Numbered from the stretch's first letter, positions 1-7,742 are shown. The stretch: 64,000 bases of DNA from Ensifer canadensis (GCF_017488845.2 NZ_CP083370.1:1364001-1428000), one strand, 5' to 3'. The notes: generated by a model not told the origin, from the letters alone. Numbers and translations are program-made.

Positions 1-269
1 GCGCGCGCCGCTATTAGCGCGTTGTGCCGACGCTCGTCTTCTATGTCGTTTGCCTGGCTGATTTGCAGCCGATTTCCGCGGAGCGCTATGTAAGCCGCGC
101 CGATCGAGAACCCGGCGACAACCATAGTGCCCACAAATCCTACCCATGCGTCGTTCTTAATCCCCAAATCCAGTTGCATGAAAACGACTAAGAAAACTTC
201 CGTCGCGCAAAAGACGCCGAGCGCGAAGCCGTCAAGAAATGTAATCTGTTTAAGTCTATATTTTCGCAT
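1..269 (-). CDS. Partial small membrane protein of the prophage (cut by window edge)
   Basis: An open frame starts at ATG 269-267 and stays open to base 1, giving 89 codons without a stop. The product has a basic N-terminus (MRKYRLKQ), a first hydrophobic segment at about residues 12-32, a second at about 43-62 (WVGFVGTMVVAGFSIGAA), then a charged helix rich in Asp, Glu and Arg. This layout resembles small phage membrane proteins, but I do not recognise a family. It begins 22 bases after the stop of the preceding minus-strand gene and is probably in the same transcript. The ribosome site is weak (GGGGGA, seven bases before the ATG). Confidence 0.5.
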   Translation of the reverse strand, partial: MRKYRLKQITFLDGFALGVFCATEVFLVVFMQLDLGIKNDAWVGFVGTMVVAGFSIGAAYIALRGNRLQISQANDIEDERRHNALIAAR

Positions 270-291
270 GGTTAGGTCCCCCGAGCGGAAC

Positions 292-615
292 CTAGCGTTG
301 CTTTCTCCAGATCGCAATCATGGCGTTGATCTTCGGTTGCACCCTTCGCCGGGCTTCTTTTCGCTGGACGCCGACTAGCATCAGCTGATCGTAATCAGTG
401 AGTTGGTGTCGCAGTTCGTTCTGCATCGTTACATCAACTGCCGTGGCGACCGGTGCACCACGCCAGTTCTTCGGCACGGTGCAAATGCGGGTCGCGAAAT
501 AGACAACCGCAAAATCCGGGCATCCCGGATACTCGCGGCGAATGAATTCTTCGACTTCAGGCTGGCTATACCACTGCTTCTTTCGTTCGCGCCTTCTTTC
601 AGCACGTGTCTTCAC
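292..615 (-). CDS. Hypothetical phage protein, 107 aa
   Basis: I do not recognise this protein. I place the start at GTG 615-613, which overlaps the stop of the upstream gene in the sequence GTGA and has GGGAAG before it. A longer frame from 702 would run through the upstream gene and is less likely. The product opens with a very basic stretch (KTRAERRRERKK), contains two cysteines (YPGCPDF and RICTVP), and ends with another basic segment, so nucleic-acid binding is possible but unproven. It is part of a chain of small minus-strand prophage genes. Confidence 0.55.
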   Translation of the reverse strand: MKTRAERRRERKKQWYSQPEVEEFIRREYPGCPDFAVVYFATRICTVPKNWRGAPVATAVDVTMQNELRHQLTDYDQLMLVGVQRKEARRRVQPKINAMIAIWRKQR

Positions 616-818
616 GGCGCTTCCCGAAGGCGGTTTTTGACGGCGTAGAAGATCGCGCTTGCGAAGTAATGTGGCAAATGGGCTGCATCGCGCTCGTCCC
701 ATTCCTCCTGCGTCATTGACCTAGCTTCATCCATCGCGTCGCTGACGAGAAGGTTGATAATGCCAATCATCAGGTCATCAGCTTCCTTGGCGGACAGTCC
801 CTCGTATCTGCTGGACAT
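612..818 (-). CDS. Hypothetical phage protein, 68 aa
   Basis: This short acidic and mostly helical protein starts at ATG 818 with a clear AGGAG ribosome site seven bases upstream. Its stop overlaps the next gene's GTG start by four bases, which suggests translational coupling. A terminator-like hairpin lies directly upstream at 840-860, so this gene needs read-through or its own promoter. No motif points to a function. It may be an early or accessory prophage gene. Confidence 0.6.
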   Translation of the reverse strand: MSSRYEGLSAKEADDLMIGIINLLVSDAMDEARSMTQEEWDERDAAHLPHYFASAIFYAVKNRLREAP

Positions 819-828
819 GGTAACTCCT

Positions 829-860
829 AAAACGAGAAAGGCCCGCCATGATGGCGGGCC
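829..860 (-). terminator. Rho-independent terminator after the 867-1055 gene
   Basis: A perfect stem of nine bases (GGCCCGCCA with TGGCGGGCC, loop TGA) occupies 840-860. On the minus strand it is followed by CTTTCTCGTTTT. It begins six bases after the stop codon of the minus-strand gene 867-1055, so it fits as that gene's terminator. Confidence 0.75.
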
Positions 861-866
861 GATGAA

Positions 867-1055
867 TTAGAGCCAGTCTACGGAGTCGTCATAGTCGGTC
901 CATGAAAGATGTTGATCCTTGAAGGCCTTCAAAGCCGAATCGGCCTCGATCGCGGACGCGATGCGCTTGCGAACCTCATCGGCGTCGATAGTGCCATGGC
1001 GGTAGTCGGCGAGGATTTCATCAAAGATGGCGGGCGTGTTCTTCGGCATCGGCAT
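867..1055 (-). CDS. Hypothetical phage protein, 62 aa
   Basis: This small acidic protein starts at ATG 1055, which shares one base with the stop of the preceding gene (TAATG), so the pair is probably translated from one message. It is mostly predicted helix with an aromatic and acidic C-terminus (WTDYDDSVDWL). No family is recognised. A terminator hairpin follows directly, making this the last gene of a two-gene unit. Confidence 0.6.
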   Translation of the reverse strand: MPMPKNTPAIFDEILADYRHGTIDADEVRKRIASAIEADSALKAFKDQHLSWTDYDDSVDWL

Positions 1056-1273
1056 TATGCAGCCGCCTTTCGCTCGTCGCTAACTTCGAACACAGAAGCC
1101 GGCCAGATGCCGAGGTCGCCGAGCGCTTCAATGATCCGGGTGCGCAAAATGTCCGGCGCGGCGGGGTCGAACGTCCGGGCGATAGTCTCAAGCTGATCAA
1201 TGGTGTGGTGGTAAAGGCCGGAATGAACGTAGGTCTGCACTGCAATTAACTCCCATGCGATGCGTGTTTGCAT
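1055..1273 (-). CDS. Hypothetical phage protein, 72 aa
   Basis: This is the first gene of a two-gene minus-strand unit, overlapping the next gene by one base. The product is short and helical with no recognised motif. The start at ATG 1273 lies about 50 bases from an AT-rich segment with stacked palindromes (1325-1366), which suggests a repressor-controlled promoter. A competing frame on the same strand (1021-1245) lacks the coupled stop and start and is rejected. Function unknown. Confidence 0.55.
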   Translation of the reverse strand: MQTRIAWELIAVQTYVHSGLYHHTIDQLETIARTFDPAAPDILRTRIIEALGDLGIWPASVFEVSDERKAAA

Positions 1274-1324
1274 CGTTGTGATGAGTCATTGCGAATGATT
1301 TGGCAAGAGAAAAAATTGCGCTAA

Positions 1325-1366
1325 CTAATTGATTAGAAATGGCTAATCTTAAGTAAGCAATTACTT
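1325..1366. promoter_or_regulatory. Stacked palindromes, possible operator
   Basis: Three overlapping or adjacent inverted repeats occur in an AT-rich stretch upstream of the 1055-1273 gene: CTAAT-TG-ATTAG at 1325-1336, GATTAG-6-CTAATC at 1331-1348, and AAGTAA-GCAA-TTACTT at 1351-1366. The CTAAT/ATTAG half-site is reused, as in multi-site phage operators. No regulator gene for it is visible in the window, so the role is inferred from symmetry and position only. Confidence 0.45.
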
Positions 1367-1380
1367 ATATGATAATCAAG

Positions 1381-1413
1381 AAGCCCGTCACCGGCAGGTG
1401 GTGACGGGCTTTC
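1381..1413. terminator. Strong hairpin, probable terminator
   Basis: A perfect 12-base stem (AAGCCCGTCACC at 1381-1392 with its complement at 1400-1411) with a seven-base loop is followed on the plus strand by TCTCC. It lies 88 bases past the stop of minus-strand gene 1500-1994 and may terminate that transcript, although the minus-strand tail (CTTGATTATC) is a poor T-run. Confidence 0.5.
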
Positions 1414-1499
1414 TCCCACAGATCGGCGGCGAGACCCTTGCCGCCGATATTTACTTTATAGCCGGGTCCGGGATGGAATGACGCAAGTCGTGAGCGGAC

Positions 1500-1994
1500 T
1501 CACGCGGCCCTGTTCGCGGCGATCTGCGCCATCTGTTGCGCCAGCTTCTGGCCGCGCTTGAGCCTTCGGAACGCATCTGTGGTCATGCTGAGCTTTGTGG
1601 CCTCCTGCACTTCGGTGCGCTCAAAGCGCTTCTTTCGTGCGCGCGCCTTGTCCCGCTCAATGGCATCAGTCGCGAACATGCGAATGAGCTGAAAGCGCTG
1701 CCACCGATGCCAGCGTGCCGTGAAGGATGATTGCGCCTCGCCGGTAACATATTTCGGCTGCGGCCACCGGGGAAAGTGCTGCCGGCTCTCCTTCTGCCAG
1801 ATCGCCAGCGCCATTGATGCGGTCTGCAACGGCAACGAAAGAAGCTCATCAACGAATTCATCGAGTTCCGGCGTCATGGCAATAATCCTTGTCTTCTTCT
1901 CTTCGGCGCGTTGCTTGCGCTTGCGTGCCTTCGCAAGTTCCCGGTTGTAAGCGTTGCGCTCCTCCGGGGTCATATTCAGCCTTGGTCGCGGCAT
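1500..1994 (-). CDS. Basic phage protein of unknown function, 164 aa
   Basis: The start at ATG 1994 has a strong AGGAGG site seven bases upstream. The N-terminal third is highly basic (for example KARKRKQRAEEKK), which suggests nucleic-acid contact. The middle holds a hydrophobic helix (LPLQTASMALAIW) and the C-terminus is again basic and helical. I see no canonical helix-turn-helix or enzyme motif. It lies left of the tape measure gene and points away from the 2112-2256 repeat array, so it may be controlled by, or act at, that array. That link is inference. A small-terminase-like or replication role cannot be excluded. Confidence 0.6.
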   Translation of the reverse strand: MPRPRLNMTPEERNAYNRELAKARKRKQRAEEKKTRIIAMTPELDEFVDELLSLPLQTASMALAIWQKESRQHFPRWPQPKYVTGEAQSSFTARWHRWQRFQLIRMFATDAIERDKARARKKRFERTEVQEATKLSMTTDAFRRLKRGQKLAQQMAQIAANRAA

Positions 1995-2111
1995 CGGGGC
2001 CTCCTGCTGTTGTTGATAACTACGTTATAGCGGGATGCCGTGTGCGAGCGCACAATTAGCCGTGGATGTTCGGCGTGACGAAAATTGCGTCCTAGGATCG
2101 GAAGGTAAGCC

Positions 2112-2256
2112 GTGACGTGGAAACCGTTCCAGGGTTGCCGGAGGGCTGATAAGGCGTGACGCGGAAACCGTTCTAGCTAAATCCTTATATTGTTTAAGTA
2201 ATATCTATATAATAGACGAAACGGTTTTTCGGTCACGCTTTTCAGGCACCCTCCGG
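2112..2256. repeat. Symmetrical repeat array with AT-rich core, origin-like
   Basis: The 18-base unit GTGACGYGGAAACCGTTC occurs at 2112-2129 and 2156-2173 as direct repeats 44 bases apart. An inverted, diverged copy lies at 2218-2236. An outer pair CCGGAGGG (2138-2145) and CCCTCCGG (2249-2256) shares the same centre near 2196. The middle 44 bases are almost entirely A and T. Iterated sites around an AT-rich core are typical of initiator-binding origins and of large operators. Which of these it is cannot be settled from sequence. Confidence 0.6.
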
Positions 2257-2292
2257 TAGCCCGCCGTCCCGGCAATCGGAAGGAAGTATCCC

Positions 2293-2478
2293 ATGCAGAT
2301 GCGAGAGGGTTCCGGCCCGGTCGCTTCGCTCCCGGACGCGGAACCTATCTTCGGTCACATGGGGAACGTTCCACGTTTCCGCCATGGCGGGTCACTGAGA
2401 GGCGTTCCGGGTGCCGGACAGGGAAAGGCGCCTGCCGGGCGTCGCAGCCCACCAGTGACCAGCCATGAGTCAAAATGA
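2293..2478 (+). CDS. Doubtful short frame, 61 aa
   Basis: The frame has a good ribosome site (AAGGAAG, six bases before ATG 2293), but its product is rich in Gly, Pro, Arg and Ser, has no hydrophobic core, and is encoded by DNA full of short repeats. It may be a by-product of the intergenic repeat region. I list it because the translation signal is plausible. Confidence 0.2.
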   Translation: MQMREGSGPVASLPDAEPIFGHMGNVPRFRHGGSLRGVPGAGQGKAPAGRRSPPVTSHESK

Positions 2479-2502
2479 CGAGAAAGCTAACCCATTGATT
2501 TT

Positions 2503-2521
2503 CCGTAAATCGCGTTTACGG
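2503..2521. promoter_or_regulatory. Perfect palindrome before the 2584 gene
   Basis: The sequence CCGTAAATCGCGTTTACGG has seven-base arms around TCGCG. It sits about 60 bases upstream of the only plus-strand prophage gene, where an operator would be expected. No cognate protein is identified. Confidence 0.4.
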
Positions 2522-2583
2522 ATTGTTAATAGTTGATTTAGTGTTTGCCTCTATCCTGCGCTTCTCGGAAATCGGAGGCGCAT

Positions 2584-2730
2584 GTGGAATACGACATCAC
2601 AACCATTGCGGCGTCACTCGCTACATTGGTCACCGCTCTTGCCGGCCTAGTGGCCGCTGCGCGGCTCTTGTCCGAAGAATTGCGCAAGTGGCGCGCCTCT
2701 AAGCGAACTGCTAAGACAGAGGAGCACTAG
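2584..2730 (+). CDS. Small single-span membrane protein, 48 aa
   Basis: I choose GTG 2584 as start because GGAGG stands five bases before it. A longer frame from 2545 would include the ribosome site itself. The product has one strong hydrophobic segment (about residues 6-27, rich in Ala, Leu, Thr and Val), then a basic and acidic helical tail. It is the only convincing plus-strand gene in the prophage and its stop lies seven bases from the end of the tape measure gene. Small phage membrane proteins include holins and superinfection-exclusion proteins. Nothing here distinguishes among these. Confidence 0.45.
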   Translation: MEYDITTIAASLATLVTALAGLVAAARLLSEELRKWRASKRTAKTEEH

Positions 2731-2736
2731 AGGTAA

Positions 2737-5397
2737 CTAGCGGCTCCTGCTGTTCAGCATATTGCCCGGGCGTGCCTGTCGCTGGATTTCTGCCGCCACA
2801 ACGCCGCGCATAGTAGCCTCCATCTGCTTCGCCATCTTCGCGGCAAGGTCCTGGTTCTGAGTTTCAGTGCCTGAAGATCCGTTGACGGTGACAGGTGCGG
2901 AAATCGTGATCTGCTGCACCGGCGCGGCGTTGCTGTTCGCGGCCTGAAGGGGCGGCTTGCGGATGGCAGGCGCGGTGCCGACGTAGCCGCCTGCCGCGTA
3001 TCCGCGAAGCGCACCTTCGTGAAGCGCGGACAGGTTGTCCACGCCGAGCCGGGCCGTGGCGGCCTTGCTCATGACGAACTCGCCACGGTGCACGATACCG
3101 GCAGGCTGATACTTGCCCCCGTTGCCGGTGTATCCGCCCTTAGAGAAGCCGAAGATCGCGCCGAGAATGCCGCTGCCGGTCGCGCCGCCCATGAGCCCGG
3201 CAAGCGGACCCTTGCCGAGAAGCGCGGCCTGCAACGTCGCATCGATGAGCGAGCTAAGCAGGCTCTGCACCGCTCCCTCAAGCGTCTGCGTGCCAGTCAA
3301 CAGGCCGGACAACGACGACGTGAAGCTTTCCGCGAAATACATCTGAGCGTTCTTCAAGCCTTCGGCAGAGTTCGCGACCTGTTCGTTCTTCGCGGTCAAC
3401 TGCCCGGTAAGCGTCAACTGTTCACGCATCTTGGCAAGTTCGGCGTCGGACAACACGATGCCTGCACGCTTGGCATCCTGTTGCTGCTGGTAAAGCTGAA
3501 GCTCGACACGCTGCTGACTTGCCGACATGCCCGAAATCGACTGTTCGAAACGGGCAAGGTCAAGCCCTTCCTGCACCGTGCGGTTCAAGCTCTTGCGGGT
3601 TTCGTCCTGCTGCTTGGCAAGGTCAATGGCCTGCTGCTGCCCGGTCGTCGGGGCGAGCGGCTGGGCTGCGGTCGGCGTTCCGGCATAGGCGTTGCGGATC
3701 GTGCCATCGTCCACGCGCTTCAGGCCGGTCCATTCCTGCCGAAGGGATGCCGGATCACCGCCGCGACGGCGGAGCAGCGCACGCGCAAGTTCGTCCTGGG
3801 TGTCTTGATCATAGAGCCGATCACCAGACAGGCCGAGCTCCTTCATCAGCCCTTCGAGGGTCGCGCCCGTGATCTGGTAGCGACCAAGTGCCGAAGAACC
3901 CCTGCCGTCGCCATAGAGCGCGCGGTTTGCCGGGTCGGCGAGCATCTTGCGCTGCAGCGCGCGGACCTGATTGAGCGTCATGCCAGTGAGGTTCTGTGCA
4001 CCGTTCGTCCAGCGACCATGATCAAGCGTGGCATTGTAGTCGCCGCCGCTTTCAACGGCTGCGATCAGATCAAGCATATTGTCGTGCTTGCCGAACGTTG
4101 CGATGCTCTTGGCGCGGTTCGCAAGGTCGGTCGCCTGCATAATCTCGCCCATGGTGCGGGCGTTCTTCACCGCGTTCTGATAGGCCGTATCGATGCCGGT
4201 ATTTGTCGCAAGGCTATCCAGTTCGGCCTTCAGGTCCGGCACAAGGTTCTTCAGTTCGGTGAGCGCGCTCTTGAAGTTGGCAGCGCTGGCGACGTTACCA
4301 TTGAAGCTGCCGGACAGGCTGTTGCTTGCTGCCGACAATTCCTTCAGCGAAGCCTTGAAGTCGTTGCTGCCGCCCGTCACCTCAAGAATCTGATCGTCCA
4401 CTGCCTTCAAGGCGGATTCGAGGTTCCGAAGTTCGGCGTTCTGAAGCACGTTGCCGGTGTTCGCCTTCTCGCGCTCGATGTCGGCAAGGATGCCCTGGCG
4501 CTGGCGCTGCAAGCGCTTCAACTGTTCTTCCGGGGAATTGTAGCGGGCGATGGCCGCATCGCGAACATCGCCCCCGGGATCATGCAAAGCGCCGATGATC
4601 TTCGACGCGATGTTCACGCCGTCGATAGCTGCCGACTTTGCGTAGACGCTGAAGTTCCGCCACATTGTCGCAAATTCCGCGTCGATCTTTTTCGCAGCCT
4701 CAATCTGTTCGTCGGTGAAGGTCGCGGCCTCGCTGCGCATCTTCTGGATTTGCGCGATGGACAAGCCAAGCACCTTCGCCATCTCTTCCGCGCCGGTGCC
4801 GCCAAATACCTCATCAAGGATGCGCGTCTGTGCCGCGCTGTCGAGCTTCTGAAGCTTGCCGATGATCTCATCAAGGAAGCGGTTCGGGTCTTTCAACCGG
4901 GCTGCAACGTCGGTCGCGGAATAGCCGAGCCGGGTGAATGCCTCTTGCGCGCTACCGTTGCCGGTCTTGGCGAACTCATCGCCGCGAATGTTCAATTCCT
5001 TCAGGGCGTCGGTGACGCCATCGATCGACATGCCGGTTGCCGTAGCGACATAAGTCCACTGACTCCAAATCTTCGCCGTGACGCCAGCCTTGCGGGCTTC
5101 CCGGTCCACTTCGGCAATCGAGCCTGCAATTTCGCGGACGGCAATCGCCGCGCCGCCGACTGCCGCGACCATAGCGCCGCCTCGAGCGAACGGCGCAAAC
5201 ATCTTCTCGAGCTTGCTGCCGATGCTTTCCGCCGACTTCGTGTAGGTCTGTTCCATGTTGCGCGCCGACTGCCGGGCGCGGGCTTCAAGCGAGTTGGTGC
5301 CGCGCCGCTGGATAGCGTTCGCCTTCGCCATGGCCTTTTCCAGCTTATCGACGCGGCCCTCAATATCGACCACAAGGCCGGGAAGCGGAGTGTTCAT
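2737..5397 (-). CDS. Phage tail tape measure protein with lysozyme-like domain
   Basis: This 886-residue protein fits a tail length tape measure of a siphophage. The first 100 residues are helical with an Ala/Gly-rich hydrophobic stretch (about 72-90), followed by long coiled-coil-prone segments. Residues about 436-555 form a muramidase-like insert: a putative catalytic Glu at about 447 in IAAVESGGDYNA, then GRYQITGATLEGL. The C-terminal third has a hydrophobic Gly/Ala segment and the typical motif FSKGGYTGNGG ... GEFVMSKAATARLG. The insert probably opens peptidoglycan during DNA entry. The gene follows the large terminase by ten bases and ends the structural operon in this window, with no distal tail genes after it. 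Tape measures normally lie far from terminases, so the position is odd. Confidence 0.85.
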   Translation of the reverse strand: MNTPLPGLVVDIEGRVDKLEKAMAKANAIQRRGTNSLEARARQSARNMEQTYTKSAESIGSKLEKMFAPFARGGAMVAAVGGAAIAVREIAGSIAEVDREARKAGVTAKIWSQWTYVATATGMSIDGVTDALKELNIRGDEFAKTGNGSAQEAFTRLGYSATDVAARLKDPNRFLDEIIGKLQKLDSAAQTRILDEVFGGTGAEEMAKVLGLSIAQIQKMRSEAATFTDEQIEAAKKIDAEFATMWRNFSVYAKSAAIDGVNIASKIIGALHDPGGDVRDAAIARYNSPEEQLKRLQRQRQGILADIEREKANTGNVLQNAELRNLESALKAVDDQILEVTGGSNDFKASLKELSAASNSLSGSFNGNVASAANFKSALTELKNLVPDLKAELDSLATNTGIDTAYQNAVKNARTMGEIMQATDLANRAKSIATFGKHDNMLDLIAAVESGGDYNATLDHGRWTNGAQNLTGMTLNQVRALQRKMLADPANRALYGDGRGSSALGRYQITGATLEGLMKELGLSGDRLYDQDTQDELARALLRRRGGDPASLRQEWTGLKRVDDGTIRNAYAGTPTAAQPLAPTTGQQQAIDLAKQQDETRKSLNRTVQEGLDLARFEQSISGMSASQQRVELQLYQQQQDAKRAGIVLSDAELAKMREQLTLTGQLTAKNEQVANSAEGLKNAQMYFAESFTSSLSGLLTGTQTLEGAVQSLLSSLIDATLQAALLGKGPLAGLMGGATGSGILGAIFGFSKGGYTGNGGKYQPAGIVHRGEFVMSKAATARLGVDNLSALHEGALRGYAAGGYVGTAPAIRKPPLQAANSNAAPVQQITISAPVTVNGSSGTETQNQDLAAKMAKQMEATMRGVVAAEIQRQARPGNMLNSRSR

Positions 5398-5407
5398 TCG
5401 TCATTCC

Positions 5408-7045
5408 TCAAAAGGTGAAGATGCCATCGGCATCAGGATTGTTGTATCGGCTGAGATTGGATTGACCGGCGACGGCACGTGACACGGCCATCGCGGCGGC
5501 AACAGCGCCATCGATCCGGTCGGTCTTCTTACCCTTGTGCATGCGCACAAGGCCGGTGTCGTTTCGGCTGGCGACCACGCTGTCGAAGTGATGGCGAAGC
5601 ACGGCATGGCCGTTGTGCCGGATCATGCGCCCGTTCACGGTGCGCTCAAGATCGCCGATGGCCGGGGCCATCGTGAGCGGTCCCTGTCGCATCTCGATTG
5701 CCGGGATGCCGTCATCAAAAAGGCGCTGCATGGTCATGCGGGCAAGGTGCGGGTCGAAGGCGACTTCCTGCACCTCGAAGTCGGCGCAAAGCTCCCGGAT
5801 ATGATCTTCGACGGCCTGCGGTTCGATCACCGGCCCGTCAATGACGGTGATCAGGGAATCGTCGCGCCATTGCTCATAGGGAACGCCGTCGCGTTCGGCG
5901 CGGCCCTTCAGGTCGTCGCCGGGAACAAAGAACCACGGATGCACGGTGATCCGGCCATCGTCATGACGCCACGCGCCGACAACAGCAGTCAGGTCGCCGT
6001 TTACGGACATATCGACGCCGAGATAACACGGCACGTCCTGGAGGTCGGGAAGATCGAAGGCGAAACGGCCCGCGTCATAGGTCGTCATGTGGAACAGCGG
6101 GTCGCGGGAATGCGCCTGCCAGATATTCAGGTTGAACTGCTTAAAGGCGTGCCGATCTGCCGGGCGGTGTTCGGCTTCCTTCGCTGCCGTCCGAAGGGCA
6201 TTCAGGTTCGGGAAGCCGTGCGCAAGGCCGGGATTGACGCGATGCCAAACGGCTTCGTCCTGCCAATCGTCGGCAGGATCTGCTTCGAAGATGATCGGCA
6301 GATAAGCCGGATTGTCGATTTCACCGGCCGCGACCTTGCGGGCATAGTCATATTCCGCAAAGCCGAGGTTTTCGTTGCCACGTCCGGCAGTCGTGGCGAT
6401 CACCATGAGCGTGCCGCTCGTCTTCACCATGCCGGACTTCAGCGCTTCCCAAAGGTCACGGCCCTTCCAAACATGGATTTCATCGACAAGCACGAACGCG
6501 GGCGTCTTGCCGTGCTGTGCCGCGCCGTCGCTCGAAATGGCCTGAAGCTCGACATCTTCGGCCTTGAAGACGATCTTCTTTGCGCTGTTGTGGGCGTCAT
6601 AAATGCGGGTCGCGGCGACAAGTCGCTTGTCCATGCGGATGATGTTCGCGGCTTCCTTGAAGCCAAGTCCGGCTTGCTCACGATCAGAGGCGGCAAAGAT
6701 TACCTGTCCGGCGCGGACACGTTCCGGCCCAATGGTGTGCAACAAGGCAAGCGCCGCGGCTAAACTGGTTTTGCGATTGCCGCGGGGAATCATCCAAAAG
6801 ACGGTTTCGACAATGCGCCTGCCGTCCGGGTGCCGGGGTCCATAGATGCGCCGGACGATACGTTCCTGCCATTCGTGAAGCTGGAACGCCTGCGGGTGCG
6901 GATTGTCGTTCGCGGCCTTCGGCGCGGTGCTGTTCGCTGCCGGGTGCCGAAGGCGGCGCAACCACTTCACCGCGCGTTCGCCGTGGCCGTCCGGATCGTC
7001 AATCGGGGACTTGTCGTAGACCCATGCCGGGAAGGTGCTTGCCAT
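5408..7045 (-). CDS. terL: Phage terminase large subunit
   Basis: The ATPase-nuclease packages DNA into proheads. The 545-residue length is normal for the HK97/P27-associated group. Visible motifs are an N-terminal adenine-contact region (FQLHEWQERIVRRIYG, about 55-69), a Walker A variant IPRGNRKTS (86-94), Walker B FVLVDEIH with Asp188 and Glu189, the coupling segment VIATTAGRGNE (215-225), and the nuclease Asp at 345 in YLGVDMS. A later Asp lies in KKTDRIDGAVAAAMA. The start overlaps the small terminase stop in TGATG. The gene lies downstream of the head and connector genes rather than upstream of them, which is unusual. Confidence 0.93.
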   Translation of the reverse strand: MASTFPAWVYDKSPIDDPDGHGERAVKWLRRLRHPAANSTAPKAANDNPHPQAFQLHEWQERIVRRIYGPRHPDGRRIVETVFWMIPRGNRKTSLAAALALLHTIGPERVRAGQVIFAASDREQAGLGFKEAANIIRMDKRLVAATRIYDAHNSAKKIVFKAEDVELQAISSDGAAQHGKTPAFVLVDEIHVWKGRDLWEALKSGMVKTSGTLMVIATTAGRGNENLGFAEYDYARKVAAGEIDNPAYLPIIFEADPADDWQDEAVWHRVNPGLAHGFPNLNALRTAAKEAEHRPADRHAFKQFNLNIWQAHSRDPLFHMTTYDAGRFAFDLPDLQDVPCYLGVDMSVNGDLTAVVGAWRHDDGRITVHPWFFVPGDDLKGRAERDGVPYEQWRDDSLITVIDGPVIEPQAVEDHIRELCADFEVQEVAFDPHLARMTMQRLFDDGIPAIEMRQGPLTMAPAIGDLERTVNGRMIRHNGHAVLRHHFDSVVASRNDTGLVRMHKGKKTDRIDGAVAAAMAVSRAVAGQSNLSRYNNPDADGIFTF

Positions 7046-7431
7046 CAGAAAGCTCCCAACGGGTCGAACTCGTCGGCGGTGTCGCTGGCAACGGTGCCAA
7101 CGCGCGCGCGCGATACCGGCGACAGGCCATATTCGGCCGCAAGCTGGCGTGCCGTCTGCATGGCGCGGTTCTGCATGCCGAAAAGCGTCTTGTCCAAACC
7201 GGACACGCGGAACAGCGTTTCGATTTCACGGACGCGGCCCGTCGCCACGCAATAGTTTTCGACGCCGGTCAGATCGGCCTTCGTGATGATGCGATCTGCG
7301 ACCAAGCGCGGAATGATGCGCCTCCATTCGGCGCGTGCCTCATCCGTCATCCACTTCGGCGCGGGCGGTGCCTTCGTGAGCGGTTCGCGATCTGGGGAAA
7401 GCGCTGGCTTGACGCCGCGAAGATGGGTCAT
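7045..7431 (-). CDS. terS: Phage terminase small subunit, P27 family
   Basis: The small terminase recognises the packaging site and loads the large subunit. The 128-residue protein matches the P27 family pattern: the opening RGVKPAL, then PAPKWMTDEARAEWRRIIPRL, a helical centre, and a C-terminal segment with LAAEYGLSPVSRARV, which is typical of the family. It overlaps the adaptor gene upstream by four bases (ATGA) and the large terminase downstream by one base. The pair is therefore translated together. Confidence 0.9.
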   Translation of the reverse strand: MTHLRGVKPALSPDREPLTKAPPAPKWMTDEARAEWRRIIPRLVADRIITKADLTGVENYCVATGRVREIETLFRVSGLDKTLFGMQNRAMQTARQLAAEYGLSPVSRARVGTVASDTADEFDPLGAF

Positions 7432-7742
7432 GCCGTGGCAACCGCCCTAAGCTCAAGGCCGCGCCGCCTGCCGATTTCCTTGATTTCCTCAAGGTCGTAG
7501 GCGGTGCCATTGTAGGTCACGCGGTCGGCGGTCGTGATGCCTGGCACATACCGCAGACGGAAGATGATGGTGCTGTTCTCTGCCTCACCGAAGCCCGACA
7601 GGAATTCGTTCGCCGATTGCTGCACGACTTCCGCGCGGATTGTGGCGACGGGCGTCCAACCGTTGGACACGCTGCCGGACGGCGCGATGGTTTCGGTCTG
7701 GCGTTCAATGGTGATCGTGCGGTCAAGCTTCCCGGCGCGCAT
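7428..7742 (-). CDS. Phage head-tail adaptor (SPP1 gp16-like head closure protein)
   Basis: I place the start at ATG 7742, which overlaps the previous stop in TAATG. A start at 7754 would lie inside the neighbour. The 104-residue protein begins AGKLDRTITIERQTETI and contains GWTPVATIRAEVVQQSANEF and FRLRYVPGITTADRVTYNG, the standard pattern of the head-tail joining family (PF05521). It should form a ring that closes the capsid after DNA packaging. It lies between the DUF3168 protein and the small terminase. Confidence 0.88.
   Translation of the reverse strand: MRAGKLDRTITIERQTETIAPSGSVSNGWTPVATIRAEVVQQSANEFLSGFGEAENSTIIFRLRYVPGITTADRVTYNGTAYDLEEIKEIGRRRGLELRAVATA

Larger units (their letters stand above)
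1995..2583. other. 589-base intergenic region with repeats and palindromes
   Basis: This region lies between a minus-strand gene (start 1994) and a plus-strand gene (start 2584). It holds a symmetrical repeat array with an AT-rich centre (2112-2256), further GTGAC or GTCAC words near 2075, 2354, 2391 and 2454, a GGAACGTTCC word near 2363, and a perfect palindrome at 2503-2521. Only one weak short frame is present. The features fit a divergent control region or an origin. Confidence 0.6.

Noticed and set aside
2024..2055. Promoter for the 1500-1994 gene (TTGTGC and TATAAC on the minus strand)
   Set aside because: The boxes are 20 bases apart, too far for a standard promoter, so I did not list it as a feature.
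3019..5418. 799-residue plus-strand open frame opposite the tape measure gene
   Set aside because: It mirrors a clear phage gene in GC-rich DNA, has no ribosome site or family pattern, and is a codon-bias shadow.
5537..6763. 408-residue plus-strand frame opposite terL
   Set aside because: It lies wholly within the large terminase gene and has no recognisable domain.
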